Of a stretch of 15,367 bases of DNA, positions 1 to 6,827 are shown in pieces. Location of the stretch: assembly GCA_003695555.1 (NCBI GenBank), contig RFIU01000197.1:1-15367 (forward strand), in the 5' to 3' direction. The translations under genes were made by a program, and so were the position numbers. This DNA comes from Alphaproteobacteria bacterium (lineage in GTDB: Bacteria; Pseudomonadota; Alphaproteobacteria; Sphingomonadales; Rhodothalassiaceae). Position 1 is the stretch's first letter; the number at the start of each line of letters is the position of its first letter. The notes beneath the pieces are model-generated. The model ran no database searches, had not been told where the DNA came from, and saw nothing but the letters and a program-made list of their open reading frames with translations.

Positions 1-525
1 GTCTTCCCGCCCGCCATGGCGGGCGAGCACGCGCAGGTCGAGCGGCGCGCGTCCGGCCATTGCCGCCATCTCTTCGCCAAGGCGCTCACCAAAGCGACGC
101 TTCAGGCCGGGCAGCATCAGTTCGGGCAGATCGAAACGGGCGGCTTCCGGCAGTTTCTCCAACGCCAATTGGGTGGCCGTATCGAGATGTGCGCAGCTTT
201 CCTCATCGGGCGCAGGAACGGCATGCGGACCATAGAACCACTCGGGTTCGATCGGCCCCCTTTCGATCCACTGCGAGAGCAGCAGCAGATGACGCGCATC
301 CACCGGCAAGCCGACCCGCTTCAGACGGGCAGCCAACTCCCCGCGCCGGCGCAGCGCGCGATAGACCGCCTCCTTGATCCAGCGGCGATCTCCCGACCCG
401 GCATAGCGGCGCTGCTTGAAGAAGCGCTCGATCAGACGATCGGCCGGCGGCCCGTGCCGCGCCAGTGCATCCTCGATGCCGGCGAGCAGTTCGATCGCAG
501 CCGCCAGTCTTGCCGAGGGAGTCAT
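1..525 (-). CDS. rsmB: RsmB-like 16S rRNA cytosine-5 methyltransferase, N-terminal part (partial)
   Basis: The 175 visible residues begin MTPSARLAAAIELL and continue with an arginine-rich helical region (RRYAGSGDRRWIKEAVYRALRR) resembling the N-terminal part of RsmB/Sun/NOP2-family rRNA m5C methyltransferases, where a NusB-like or short helical RNA-binding domain precedes the SAM-binding catalytic domain. The catalytic domain, with the two cysteines used for C5 methylation, lies beyond the left edge, so the assignment rests on the N-terminal pattern and on context. The ATG at 525 has only a weak purine-rich ribosome site (AGAGAAAG). It lies 57 bases downstream of the guaB stop on the same strand, so co-transcription with guaB is likely. 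RsmB modifies C967 of 16S rRNA in E. coli. An unspecified member of the RsmB/RsmF/NOP family is the main alternative. Confidence 0.72.
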   Translation of the reverse strand, partial: MTPSARLAAAIELLAGIEDALARHGPPADRLIERFFKQRRYAGSGDRRWIKEAVYRALRRRGELAARLKRVGLPVDARHLLLLSQWIERGPIEPEWFYGPHAVPAPDEESCAHLDTATQLALEKLPEAARFDLPELMLPGLKRRFGERLGEEMAAMAGRAPLDLRVLARHGGRED

Positions 526-582
526 CGCGTGCTTTCTCTTTTCTTCGATGTGAGGCTGCCGTCTTTCGGGGGCACCGCTTTC

Positions 583-2058
583 TCAGTTGCTCGGATAGTT
601 GGGCGATTCGCGCGTGATCGTCACGTCATGGACATGGCTTTCGCGCAGGCCCGAATTGGTGATCCGCACGAAGCGCGCCCGTTCATGCATCATGGCGATC
701 GTGCGCGCGCCGACATAGCCCATGCCGGCCCGCAGCCCGCCAACGAGCTGATGCAGGATATTCGCGACCGGCCCCTTGTAGGGCACCTGTCCCTCTACTC
801 CTTCGGGCACCAGCTTCAGCGTATCCTTGATGTCTTCCTGGAAATAGCGGTCCGCAGACCCGCGCGCCATCGCGCCAACCGAGCCCATCCCGCGATAAGC
901 CTTGTAGGAACGGCCCTGATAGAGGAAGACCTCGCCGGGTGCTTCCGCGGTGCCGGCCAGCAGCGAACCGATCATGCAGGCATCCGCACCGGCGGCGATC
1001 GCCTTGGCGATGTCGCCCGATGTGCGGATACCGCCGTCGGCGATTACCGGCGTATCGTGCCGGCGGGCGATTTCCACCACCGACATCACCGCGGTGAGCT
1101 GGGGAACGCCGACACCAGCGACGACGCGGGTGGTGCAGATCGAACCGGGACCGATGCCGACCTTGAGCGCATCCGCACCCGCCTCGATCAGGGCCTCTGC
1201 CGCTGCCGCGGTGGCTATATTGCCGGCGATCAGCTCGACGTCGGCAAGCTCCGCCTTGATGCGGCGGACCGCCTCGATGACACGCGAAGAATGGCCGTGG
1301 GCGGTATCCAGCACAATGGCATCGGCTTCCGATTCGGCCAGCGCGACGGCGCGCGCGAAGCCCGCGTCACCGACAGAGGTGGCGGCCGCCACCCTGAGGC
1401 GCCCGTTTTCGTCCTTGGCGGCATTGGGATAGGTCACCGCCTTTTCCATGTCTTTTACGGTGATCAGGCCGATGCAGCGGTATTCATCATCAACCACCAG
1501 CAGTTTTTCTATTCGGTGCTGATGGAACAGGCGCTTGGCCTCGTCACTGGACACGCCCGGCCGGACGGTGACCAGATTCTCGCTCGTCATCAGTTCGGAA
1601 ACCGGCTGATCGGGGTTGGTCGCAAAGCGCACGTCGCGATTGGTGACGATGCCGACCAGCTTCTTCGGTCCGGCCGTATCCTCGCGCGCGACGACCGGGA
1701 TGCCGGAAATCCGGTGCTTTTCCATCAGCGCCAAGGCATCCGCGAGCGTCTGATCCGGATACATGGTGACCGGATTGACCACCATGCCGGATTCGAACTT
1801 CTTGACCTGGCGGACCATTTCCGCCTGCTGTTCGATGGTGTTGTTTCGATGGATGACACCGATACCGCCGTTCTGCGCCATGGCGATGGCAAGATCGGTT
1901 TCGGTGACGGTATCCATTGCCGCCGAGAGCAGCGGCGTGTTGAGCGTGATCCGTCGGGTAAGTCGGGTGCGGGTATCGACGCCTGCCGGCAGGACGTCCG
2001 AGGGACCGGGCACCAGCAGCACGTCGTCAAAGGTCAGGCCGAGGGGAATATCGCGCAT
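583..2058 (-). CDS. guaB: Inosine-5'-monophosphate dehydrogenase
   Basis: GuaB oxidises IMP to XMP with NAD+, the first committed and rate-limiting step of cytosolic GMP synthesis. The 491-residue protein has the standard length. Two CBS domains are inserted into the TIM barrel at about residues 94-210. The catalytic loop GIGPGSICTTR carries Cys308, GSLLAGTAEAPGE follows near 364-376, and the mobile flap YRGMGSVGAMARGSADRYF holds the Arg404-Tyr405 pair. I chose the ATG at 2058, giving MRDIPLGLTFDDVLL as in the family, preceded by AGGAG 11 bases upstream; an in-frame TTG at 2082 would add eight residues with no family match. The gene follows rlmE after 123 bases and precedes rsmB by 57, all leftward. 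The CBS pair is where purine nucleotides, including (p)ppGpp in some bacteria, bind to regulate the enzyme. The identification is secure. Confidence 0.98.
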   Translation of the reverse strand: MRDIPLGLTFDDVLLVPGPSDVLPAGVDTRTRLTRRITLNTPLLSAAMDTVTETDLAIAMAQNGGIGVIHRNNTIEQQAEMVRQVKKFESGMVVNPVTMYPDQTLADALALMEKHRISGIPVVAREDTAGPKKLVGIVTNRDVRFATNPDQPVSELMTSENLVTVRPGVSSDEAKRLFHQHRIEKLLVVDDEYRCIGLITVKDMEKAVTYPNAAKDENGRLRVAAATSVGDAGFARAVALAESEADAIVLDTAHGHSSRVIEAVRRIKAELADVELIAGNIATAAAAEALIEAGADALKVGIGPGSICTTRVVAGVGVPQLTAVMSVVEIARRHDTPVIADGGIRTSGDIAKAIAAGADACMIGSLLAGTAEAPGEVFLYQGRSYKAYRGMGSVGAMARGSADRYFQEDIKDTLKLVPEGVEGQVPYKGPVANILHQLVGGLRAGMGYVGARTIAMMHERARFVRITNSGLRESHVHDVTITRESPNYPSN

Positions 2059-2181
2059 CGCGAACGGGTCTCCTGAAAGCAAGGCGGTTCGGACCGAAAG
2101 GCGTCTCGCGGTGTGCCTGCGGCCTATACGCCATCGCGGGGCGCAAGGTCCATGGTTTTTTCCCGGCCCGCGGCCGCGCCG

Positions 2182-2913
2182 TCAGGCCGGCCTCGTGTCG
2201 GCCTCAGTCTCTGCACGAAAGTCCTGTGCGATCAGATAGGTTTCGACCGATTCGCTGCGGCTGGCCGGCGGTTTCCAGTGACGCACGCGGGCAAAATCAT
2301 GACGGATCCGGGTCAACAGCCGGGTGTCCGCACCACCGCGATAGACCTTGATGACCATGGCACCGCCCGGAACCAGTACGCGCCGGGCGAAATCATGGGC
2401 CGCCTCGGCCAGCGCCATGGTCCGCAGGTGGTCGGTCTGCTGATGCCCGGTGGTCGGTGCCGCCATGTCGGACAGCACCAGATCCGCCCGCCCGCCTAGC
2501 CGGGCGATCAGTTCCTCGTCGGCTCCTTCGGCGAGAAAGTCGCGCTGCAGGATCTCGACACCCGCGAGCGGTTCCATTTCCAGAATATCGACGGCGACGA
2601 TCTTCGCCTGCGGGCCGAGCCGTTCGCGCAGGACCTGAGTCCAGCCGCCCGGCGCGGCGCCGAGATCGACGACCCGTCGCACGCCTTTGAGAATGCCGAA
2701 CTTCTCATCGATCTCGATCAGCTTGAAGGCAGCGCGCGAGCGCAGACCGAGACGGCGTGCTTCGAGCACATAGGGATCATTAAGCTGACGTTGCAGCCAG
2801 CGCACCGAGGATGACTTGCGGCCCTTCGCACGACGCACCCGTACCTTGGCCTCCGTGCGACGGCCGCGGGTGAGCCGGCTTGCCTCTCCCTTGCCACGAC
2901 GACGACCGCTCAT
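2182..2913 (-). CDS. rlmE: 23S rRNA 2'-O-ribose methyltransferase RlmE (FtsJ/RrmJ)
   Basis: RlmE methylates the 2'-hydroxyl of U2552 in the A-loop of 23S rRNA, a late step in 50S assembly. The SAM-binding motif VVDLGAAPGGWTQVL lies at residues 81-95. The K-D-K-E tetrad is visible as Lys64 (SRAAFKL), Asp149 (VLSDMAAPTTG), Lys189 (MVIKVY) and Glu224 (VETYLIA); the last three keep the spacing of the E. coli enzyme. At 243 residues it is longer than E. coli RlmE (about 209) because of a very basic N-terminal extension of about 30 residues, usual in alphaproteobacteria and probably RNA-binding. The ATG at 2913 overlaps the ppx stop (ATGA) and has GGAG seven bases upstream inside ppx, which suggests translational coupling. 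Confidence 0.96.
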   Translation of the reverse strand: MSGRRRGKGEASRLTRGRRTEAKVRVRRAKGRKSSSVRWLQRQLNDPYVLEARRLGLRSRAAFKLIEIDEKFGILKGVRRVVDLGAAPGGWTQVLRERLGPQAKIVAVDILEMEPLAGVEILQRDFLAEGADEELIARLGGRADLVLSDMAAPTTGHQQTDHLRTMALAEAAHDFARRVLVPGGAMVIKVYRGGADTRLLTRIRHDFARVRHWKPPASRSESVETYLIAQDFRAETEADTRPA

Positions 2914-4025
2914 TGCCCGGCTCCCTGCCGATCAACGATCACGTCTTCGCCGATCGCCATCATCGAGCGCAGGACGCCTTCGCGCAGCCCCCGATCGGCG
3001 ACCCGCAGCCGATCCACCGGCCAAGTTTCGAAGAGCGCCTCGAGTATCGCGCAGCCCGCCACGACATAATCGGCACGATCGCGGCCGATGCACGCTTGTG
3101 CGACCCGTTGGGCACGATCCATCAGTGCAATGCGCCGGGCGAGCGCGCGCATCGCGCCGCTGTCGAACCAGCTTCCGTCCACCCGCCGCCGATCATAGTG
3201 CCTGAGCTTGAGCTGCACGCTCGCCAGCGTCGTCACGGTTCCCGATGTACCGAGCAGCTGCATTCCGCCGTTTGCGGCATGACGGGCGAAATGATGGCGC
3301 GCCTCGAATTCGGCCAGCGCCTGATGCACCATCGCCCGTGTTTTCGCATAGGCTTGGGCGTCTCCCTCGCCGAGGCCGAACGCCTCGGTAAGGGTAATCA
3401 CACCGAAAGGCAGCGAAGCCCAACCAACCAGATGCAGCCGCTCGTCCTCGCCACGACGAACCAGTACCACTTCGGTACTGCCGCCGCCGATATCGAAGAC
3501 GATGGCACGGGAAAAACGCGGGTCCAATAGACTCTGGCAGCCGATCACCGCAAGACGCGCCTCCTCACGGGCGCTGATGATCTCCAGCTCAATGCCGGCC
3601 TCGCGGCGGGCGCGTTCCAGAAATTCGGCGCTGTTGGAGGCCTTTCGACAGGCTTCGGTGGCCACGGCACGGAGCTGCGAAACGCCTCGCCTGTCGAGCT
3701 TGCGCCGGCAGACGGCGAGCGCCTTGACGGCACGATCCATGGCCTCGGTGGAAAGTGCCCCGTGCCGTCCGAGCCCTTCGCCGAGACGGACGATGCGCGA
3801 ATAGGAATCGATGACGCGAAACCCCTCGCCGCTCGGCCTTGCGATCAGCAGGCGGCAGTTGTTGGTCCCCAGATCGAGGGCACCATATAGCGACGCCGCG
3901 ATACCGGCCTGCCCCGTCTTTAGACGGGATGAAGACCGCCGGGGCGTGCCGGGAACGTCTCCAGCGGGCGCCGGACCTGCTGACCGGAATGCGCAGGGCG
4001 CACCACCGGTGGTTTCAAGGGACAT
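2910..4025 (-). CDS. Ppx/GppA family exopolyphosphatase or pppGpp phosphohydrolase
   Basis: This ASKHA-fold phosphatase removes terminal phosphate from inorganic polyphosphate and/or converts pppGpp to ppGpp; sequence alone does not separate the two activities. The first phosphate-binding loop is GALDLGTNNCRLL at residues 48-60. The catalytic glutamate is expected in SAREEARL (near Glu154), the second loop is DIGGGSTEVVLV at 178-189, and the family ending GLREGVL lies near the C-terminus. With 371 residues it has only the two N-terminal domains, unlike the 513-residue E. coli Ppx with its C-terminal HD-like region. The first 46 residues are low-complexity and unconserved, so the true start could be later. 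The ATG at 4025 has no strong ribosome site. It is the first gene of the leftward operon and overlaps rlmE by four bases. Its position next to guaB fits a role in guanine-nucleotide signalling, but that is inference. Confidence 0.92.
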   Translation of the reverse strand: MSLETTGGAPCAFRSAGPAPAGDVPGTPRRSSSRLKTGQAGIAASLYGALDLGTNNCRLLIARPSGEGFRVIDSYSRIVRLGEGLGRHGALSTEAMDRAVKALAVCRRKLDRRGVSQLRAVATEACRKASNSAEFLERARREAGIELEIISAREEARLAVIGCQSLLDPRFSRAIVFDIGGGSTEVVLVRRGEDERLHLVGWASLPFGVITLTEAFGLGEGDAQAYAKTRAMVHQALAEFEARHHFARHAANGGMQLLGTSGTVTTLASVQLKLRHYDRRRVDGSWFDSGAMRALARRIALMDRAQRVAQACIGRDRADYVVAGCAILEALFETWPVDRLRVADRGLREGVLRSMMAIGEDVIVDRQGAGQ

Positions 4026-4120
4026 GTTACCGCATCCCGAATATCATTCCGGCCTGTCACACCCGAAGCCGGAGCGGCAATGCGCACCCTGCCCCAAGTG
4101 CCGGCCTGCTTGCCGATGAG

Positions 4121-4149
4121 TGTATCACCGATTCCCCTGCTCTTGCCAA
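4121..4149 (-). promoter_or_regulatory. Candidate sigma-70 promoter for the ppx-rlmE-guaB-rsmB operon
   Basis: Read leftward, TTGGCA (4149-4144) and GATACA (4126-4121) are separated by exactly 17 bases. Transcription would start near 4114, giving a leader of about 90 bases before the ppx ATG. The match was found by eye only. An overlapping TTGACG further upstream has no good -10 partner. Confidence 0.42.
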
Positions 4150-4184
4150 GGCCGCAATCGTCAAGAAGCGCATCCGGGGCGCTC

Positions 4185-4213
4185 TTGCCCCCCGCCCGGT
4201 GCTCTGCTAGTCA
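4185..4213 (+). promoter_or_regulatory. purB: Candidate promoter for purB
   Basis: TTGCCC (4185-4190) and TAGTCA (4208-4213) are separated by 17 bases, with start expected near 4220 and a leader of about 60 bases. The -10 element lies within GCTAGTC, close to the GCTANAWC element described for Caulobacter housekeeping promoters. It is back-to-back with the candidate ppx promoter, the two -35 boxes being 35 bases apart. Confidence 0.4.
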
Positions 4214-4280
4214 GGCGCCGCCTCTTTTCAGCCGCCGCCCGCTGGTCGGTGGCCGTCCGATCGTCACGAGGAGATCCTTC

Positions 4281-5618
4281 ATGGTGCCGCGCTATGCCCG
4301 CCCCCGGATGACCGAAATCTGGGAGCCCGAAACCAAGTTCAAAATCTGGTTCGAGATCGAGGCGCACGCCTGTGATGCGCAGGCGAAGCTCGGCGTGATT
4401 CCGAAGGACGCGGCGCGCAAGGTGTGGGAAAGGGGGCGCTTCGAGGTCGCGCGCATCGACGAGATCGAACGCGAGGTCAAGCACGATGTCATCGCCTTCC
4501 TCACCAATCTGGCCGAGCATGTCGGTCCCGAGGCGCGCTTCATTCATCAGGGAATGACCTCCTCTGACGTTCTCGATACCTGTTTCAATGTCCAGCTGGT
4601 GCGTGCTGCGGACATCTTGTGCGAGGATATCGACGAACTGCTCGAGGTATTGAAGCGCCGTGCCTTCGAGCACAAGGATACGGTCACCATCGGCCGTTCG
4701 CACGGCATTCATGCGGAACCGACGACCTTCGGGCTGAAGCTCGCCCAGGCGTATGCGGAATTCTCCCGCGCCCGTGAAAGACTCGAACATGCCCGCGAAG
4801 AGGTCGCAACCTGCGCGATTTCGGGAGCGGTCGGCACCTTCGCCAACATCGATCCGCGAGTCGAGGAATACGTCGCCAGGAAGATGGGGCTGAAACCGGA
4901 GCCGGTTTCCACCCAGGTCGTCCCGCGCGACCGGCACGCGATGTATTTCGCAACCCTTGCCGTCATCGCCAGCTCGATCGAACGACTGGCCGTAGAAATC
5001 CGGCATCTGCAGCGCACCGAGGTGCTGGAAGCGGAGGAATATTTCGCCCCCGGCCAGAAGGGCTCGTCGGCGATGCCGCATAAACGCAACCCGGTGCTGA
5101 CCGAAAATCTCACCGGACTGGCACGGATGATCCGTGCGTATGCTATGCCGGCGTTGGAGAATGTCGCGCTCTGGCACGAACGCGACATCTCACATTCCTC
5201 GGTCGAACGCTTCATCGGCCCGGATGCGACGATCACCCTTGATTTCGCGCTCGCCCGACTGACGAATGTGATGGACCGGCTCATCGTCTATCCCGAGCGG
5301 ATGAAGGCGAATCTCGATCGGCTCGGCGGCCTCGTCCATTCGCAGCGCGTGCTGCTGGCGCTGACCCAGAAGGGGGTGAGCCGAGAGGACGCCTATCGCC
5401 TCGTCCAGCGCAATGCGATGAAGGTCTGGGAATCGGACGGTCATGAGAGCCTGCTGGAACTGCTGGAAAACGACCCCGAAGTGGCGCGACGCTTCTCGGA
5501 GGGCGAGCTCGCTGCACTCTTCGATCTCGGTTACCATACCAAGCATGTGGACACGATCTTCAAGCGCGTCTTCGGCACCACCCGCGCGCCGGCGAAACGC
5601 CGACGCACCAAGGGCTGA
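4281..5618 (+). CDS. purB: Adenylosuccinate lyase
   Basis: PurB acts twice in cytosolic purine synthesis: it cleaves SAICAR to AICAR plus fumarate, and adenylosuccinate to AMP plus fumarate. The fumarase/aspartase superfamily signature GSSAMPHKRNP is at residues 261-271, with the mobile-loop serine at 262-263. Active-site histidines are visible at His68 (KHDV), His89 (IHQGMTSSD) and His141 (GRSHG), in the arrangement of the short B. subtilis-type enzyme. I chose the ATG at 4281 because AGGAG stands seven bases upstream and the protein then begins MVPRYARPRMTEIW as in relatives; the frame is open further upstream but that part has no family character. The 445-residue protein ends in a short basic tail (APAKRRRTKG). 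It is divergent from ppx and convergent with lexA, and apparently monocistronic. The identification is secure. Confidence 0.98.
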   Translation: MVPRYARPRMTEIWEPETKFKIWFEIEAHACDAQAKLGVIPKDAARKVWERGRFEVARIDEIEREVKHDVIAFLTNLAEHVGPEARFIHQGMTSSDVLDTCFNVQLVRAADILCEDIDELLEVLKRRAFEHKDTVTIGRSHGIHAEPTTFGLKLAQAYAEFSRARERLEHAREEVATCAISGAVGTFANIDPRVEEYVARKMGLKPEPVSTQVVPRDRHAMYFATLAVIASSIERLAVEIRHLQRTEVLEAEEYFAPGQKGSSAMPHKRNPVLTENLTGLARMIRAYAMPALENVALWHERDISHSSVERFIGPDATITLDFALARLTNVMDRLIVYPERMKANLDRLGGLVHSQRVLLALTQKGVSREDAYRLVQRNAMKVWESDGHESLLELLENDPEVARRFSEGELAALFDLGYHTKHVDTIFKRVFGTTRAPAKRRRTKG

Positions 5619-5694
5619 CCGGACGGTTTTCGGTTTCCGGGCCTGCCCTGCGCCCGGCTAGTGTAGTGAAGTCTCCGCCCGATCCGCGCACCTG

Positions 5695-5722
5695 CAAGTC
5701 CCCCGTCGGGCAGACGGACTTG
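5695..5722. terminator. Hairpin possibly ending purB and/or lexA transcription
   Basis: CAAGTCC (5695-5701) pairs perfectly with GGACTTG (5716-5722), and GTC (5705-5707) with GAC (5713-5715). The result is a 10-pair stem with a three-base bulge (CCC) and a five-base loop. It lies 77 bases after the purB stop and about 200 bases after the lexA stop. No U-tract follows on either strand, so it may be a processing or Rho-stalling structure rather than an intrinsic terminator. Confidence 0.35.
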
Positions 5723-5769
5723 AAAGACGAAATCGGCAACCGCCGAGACCGGATTTGCCGTCGCAGGAA

Positions 5770-5913
5770 CAACCGGTGCCGGCTTCGCGTCATTGTGCAA
5801 ACAATCGTTTGGACCGCTGTCAAGAGCGACCGGTGTTCTTTTCGCACCACCGCGCCGGCCCCATTACTGGCAATTGCGCGCATCTGTGCCAGACAACCGG
5901 TGCCGGTTTCGCG
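5770..5913. repeat. Imperfect direct repeats of a 20-base unit containing an inverted repeat
   Basis: A 20-base unit at 5770-5789 recurs at 5894-5913 with one mismatch. A degenerate third copy lies between them at 5828-5845, keeping ACCGGTG and TTCGC with five differing bases between. The outer copies contain AACCGG-TG-CCGGTT (perfect in the right copy, one mismatch in the left), which could fold as a small hairpin or bind a dimeric protein. ACCGGTG starts at 5772, 5829 and 5896. Confidence 0.6.
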
Positions 5914-5928
5914 GCACGCGCAGGTCGA

Positions 5929-6684
5929 TCAGTGATAACGGCGGATCAAACCGACGAGACGCCCCTGCACCTTGACCCGATCGGCTTCCAGCATGCGGGT
6001 TTCATGGTGACGGTTGGCCGGGATCAGCGCGACATGGTGACCGAGTCGCTTGAGCGTCTTCAAGGTCGCTTCCTCATTGTCCACGAGCGCCACCACGATC
6101 TCGCCATCGCGGGCGACATCACAGCTCTGAATCAAAACCGTATCGCCATCCAGAATGCCGGCTTCGACCATGCTGTCGCCTTCTACCGTCAGGGCAAAAT
6201 GGGGCCCTGTTCCGGGCAGCATGGCGGGGGGAAGTTCGAGATAGCTGTCCACCTGTTCGATGGCCTCGATCGGCGTCCCGGCTGCGATCTTGCCATGCAG
6301 CGGAATGCGCATGACATCTTCGGCGTGCGATGCGCGTGGCGTAAAGGGGAGAACCTTGCCCCCCTCGCCCGTCGGCGGTAGCGTTGCCGACTTCCTGCTC
6401 TCGGTGGAGCCGGCGGGTATCTCCGCAACTCGCGCTGCAGCGCTATGGGTATTACGGGCGCTCTGTTCGGGCAGCGGCCGCAACAGCTCAACCGCACGGG
6501 CACGATTGGGCAGTCGCCGGATGAAGCCGCGCTCCTCCAACGCCGTGATCAGGCGATGAATGCCCGATTTCGAGCGCAACCCCATGGCATCCTTCATTTC
6601 CTCGAAGGAAGGCGCAACGCCGCTTTCCTCGATCCGTCGCTGGATAAAACGAAGAAGTTCATGCTGCTTGGGGGTAAGCATCAT
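5929..6684 (-). CDS. lexA: SOS repressor LexA
   Basis: LexA represses DNA-damage genes and cleaves itself when RecA filaments form. The N-terminal winged helix-turn-helix spans about residues 1-70 (LTPKQHELLRFIQRRIEESG, then SFEEMKDAMGLRSKSGIHRLI). A long, low-complexity linker at about 71-125 is larger than in E. coli LexA, making 251 residues against about 202. The C-terminal S24 peptidase domain shows the Ala135-Gly136 cleavage site (IAAGTP), nucleophile Ser171 (VEGDSMVEAG) and general base Lys209 (EEATLK). Two consecutive ATGs (6684 and 6681) are possible; MLTPKQ is the usual family beginning, so 6681 may be used. GGAAAGGG lies just upstream. The gene has its own promoter with an overlapping SOS box, showing autoregulation, and converges on purB. 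The identification is secure. Confidence 0.97.
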   Translation of the reverse strand: MMLTPKQHELLRFIQRRIEESGVAPSFEEMKDAMGLRSKSGIHRLITALEERGFIRRLPNRARAVELLRPLPEQSARNTHSAAARVAEIPAGSTESRKSATLPPTGEGGKVLPFTPRASHAEDVMRIPLHGKIAAGTPIEAIEQVDSYLELPPAMLPGTGPHFALTVEGDSMVEAGILDGDTVLIQSCDVARDGEIVVALVDNEEATLKTLKRLGHHVALIPANRHHETRMLEADRVKVQGRLVGLIRRYH

Positions 6685-6718
6685 TCGCCCTTTCCGGCCG
6701 AGCCCATGTTTCGACTTT

Positions 6719-6733
6719 GTTCTTTATACGTTC
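6719..6733. promoter_or_regulatory. lexA: LexA-binding SOS box, GTTC-N7-GTTC
   Basis: The plus strand reads GTTC (6719-6722), TTTATAC, GTTC (6730-6733). This is an exact match to the direct-repeat SOS box characterised in alphaproteobacteria. It lies 35-49 bases upstream of the lexA start, and its spacer contains the -10 box of the lexA promoter, so bound LexA would occlude RNA polymerase. Confidence 0.9.
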
Positions 6734-6752
6734 CAGCTCTCGCTTCTGTCAA
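6723..6752 (-). promoter_or_regulatory. lexA: lexA promoter
   Basis: Read leftward, a perfect -35 TTGACA (6752-6747) is followed after 18 bases by TATAAA (6728-6723), or after 17 by GTATAA. Transcription should begin near 6716, giving a leader of about 30 bases. The -10 falls inside the SOS box spacer. Confidence 0.8.
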
Positions 6753-6827
6753 GTCCAGCGGGATGCGCCGTCCGCGCCCCTACACCAACCGGTCGCGCCA
6801 TACGGCTCACCCGACAGCAGGTAATAT

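Larger units (their letters stand above)
5619..5928. other. Convergent purB/lexA intergenic region, no gene seen
   Basis: I see no credible protein or tRNA gene in these 310 bases; reading frames crossing it lack ribosome sites and family features. It holds several inverted repeats. CCGGGC/GCCCGG (5637-5657, 9-base loop) may help end purB. A bulged hairpin lies at 5695-5722. CTGGCA/TGCCAG (5867-5892) lies just past the lexA stop. An imperfect repeat AACCGG-TG-CCGGTT occurs in two copies. None has a U-tract, so classic intrinsic terminators are not evident in either direction. Confidence 0.6.

Noticed and set aside
16..2076. A very long open frame on the plus strand covering rsmB and guaB
   Set aside because: It is exactly antisense to two recognisable genes, has no family features, and long antisense frames are expected in high-GC DNA with third-position bias.
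2150..2182. GC-rich inverted sequence plus a six-base T run near the rlmE stop, suggestive of a terminator
   Set aside because: The T run is on the plus strand, whereas rlmE and guaB are transcribed leftward, so it is in the wrong orientation.
4161..5177. A 338-codon minus-strand frame inside purB
   Set aside because: It is antisense to the conserved catalytic core of adenylosuccinate lyase and resembles no protein family.
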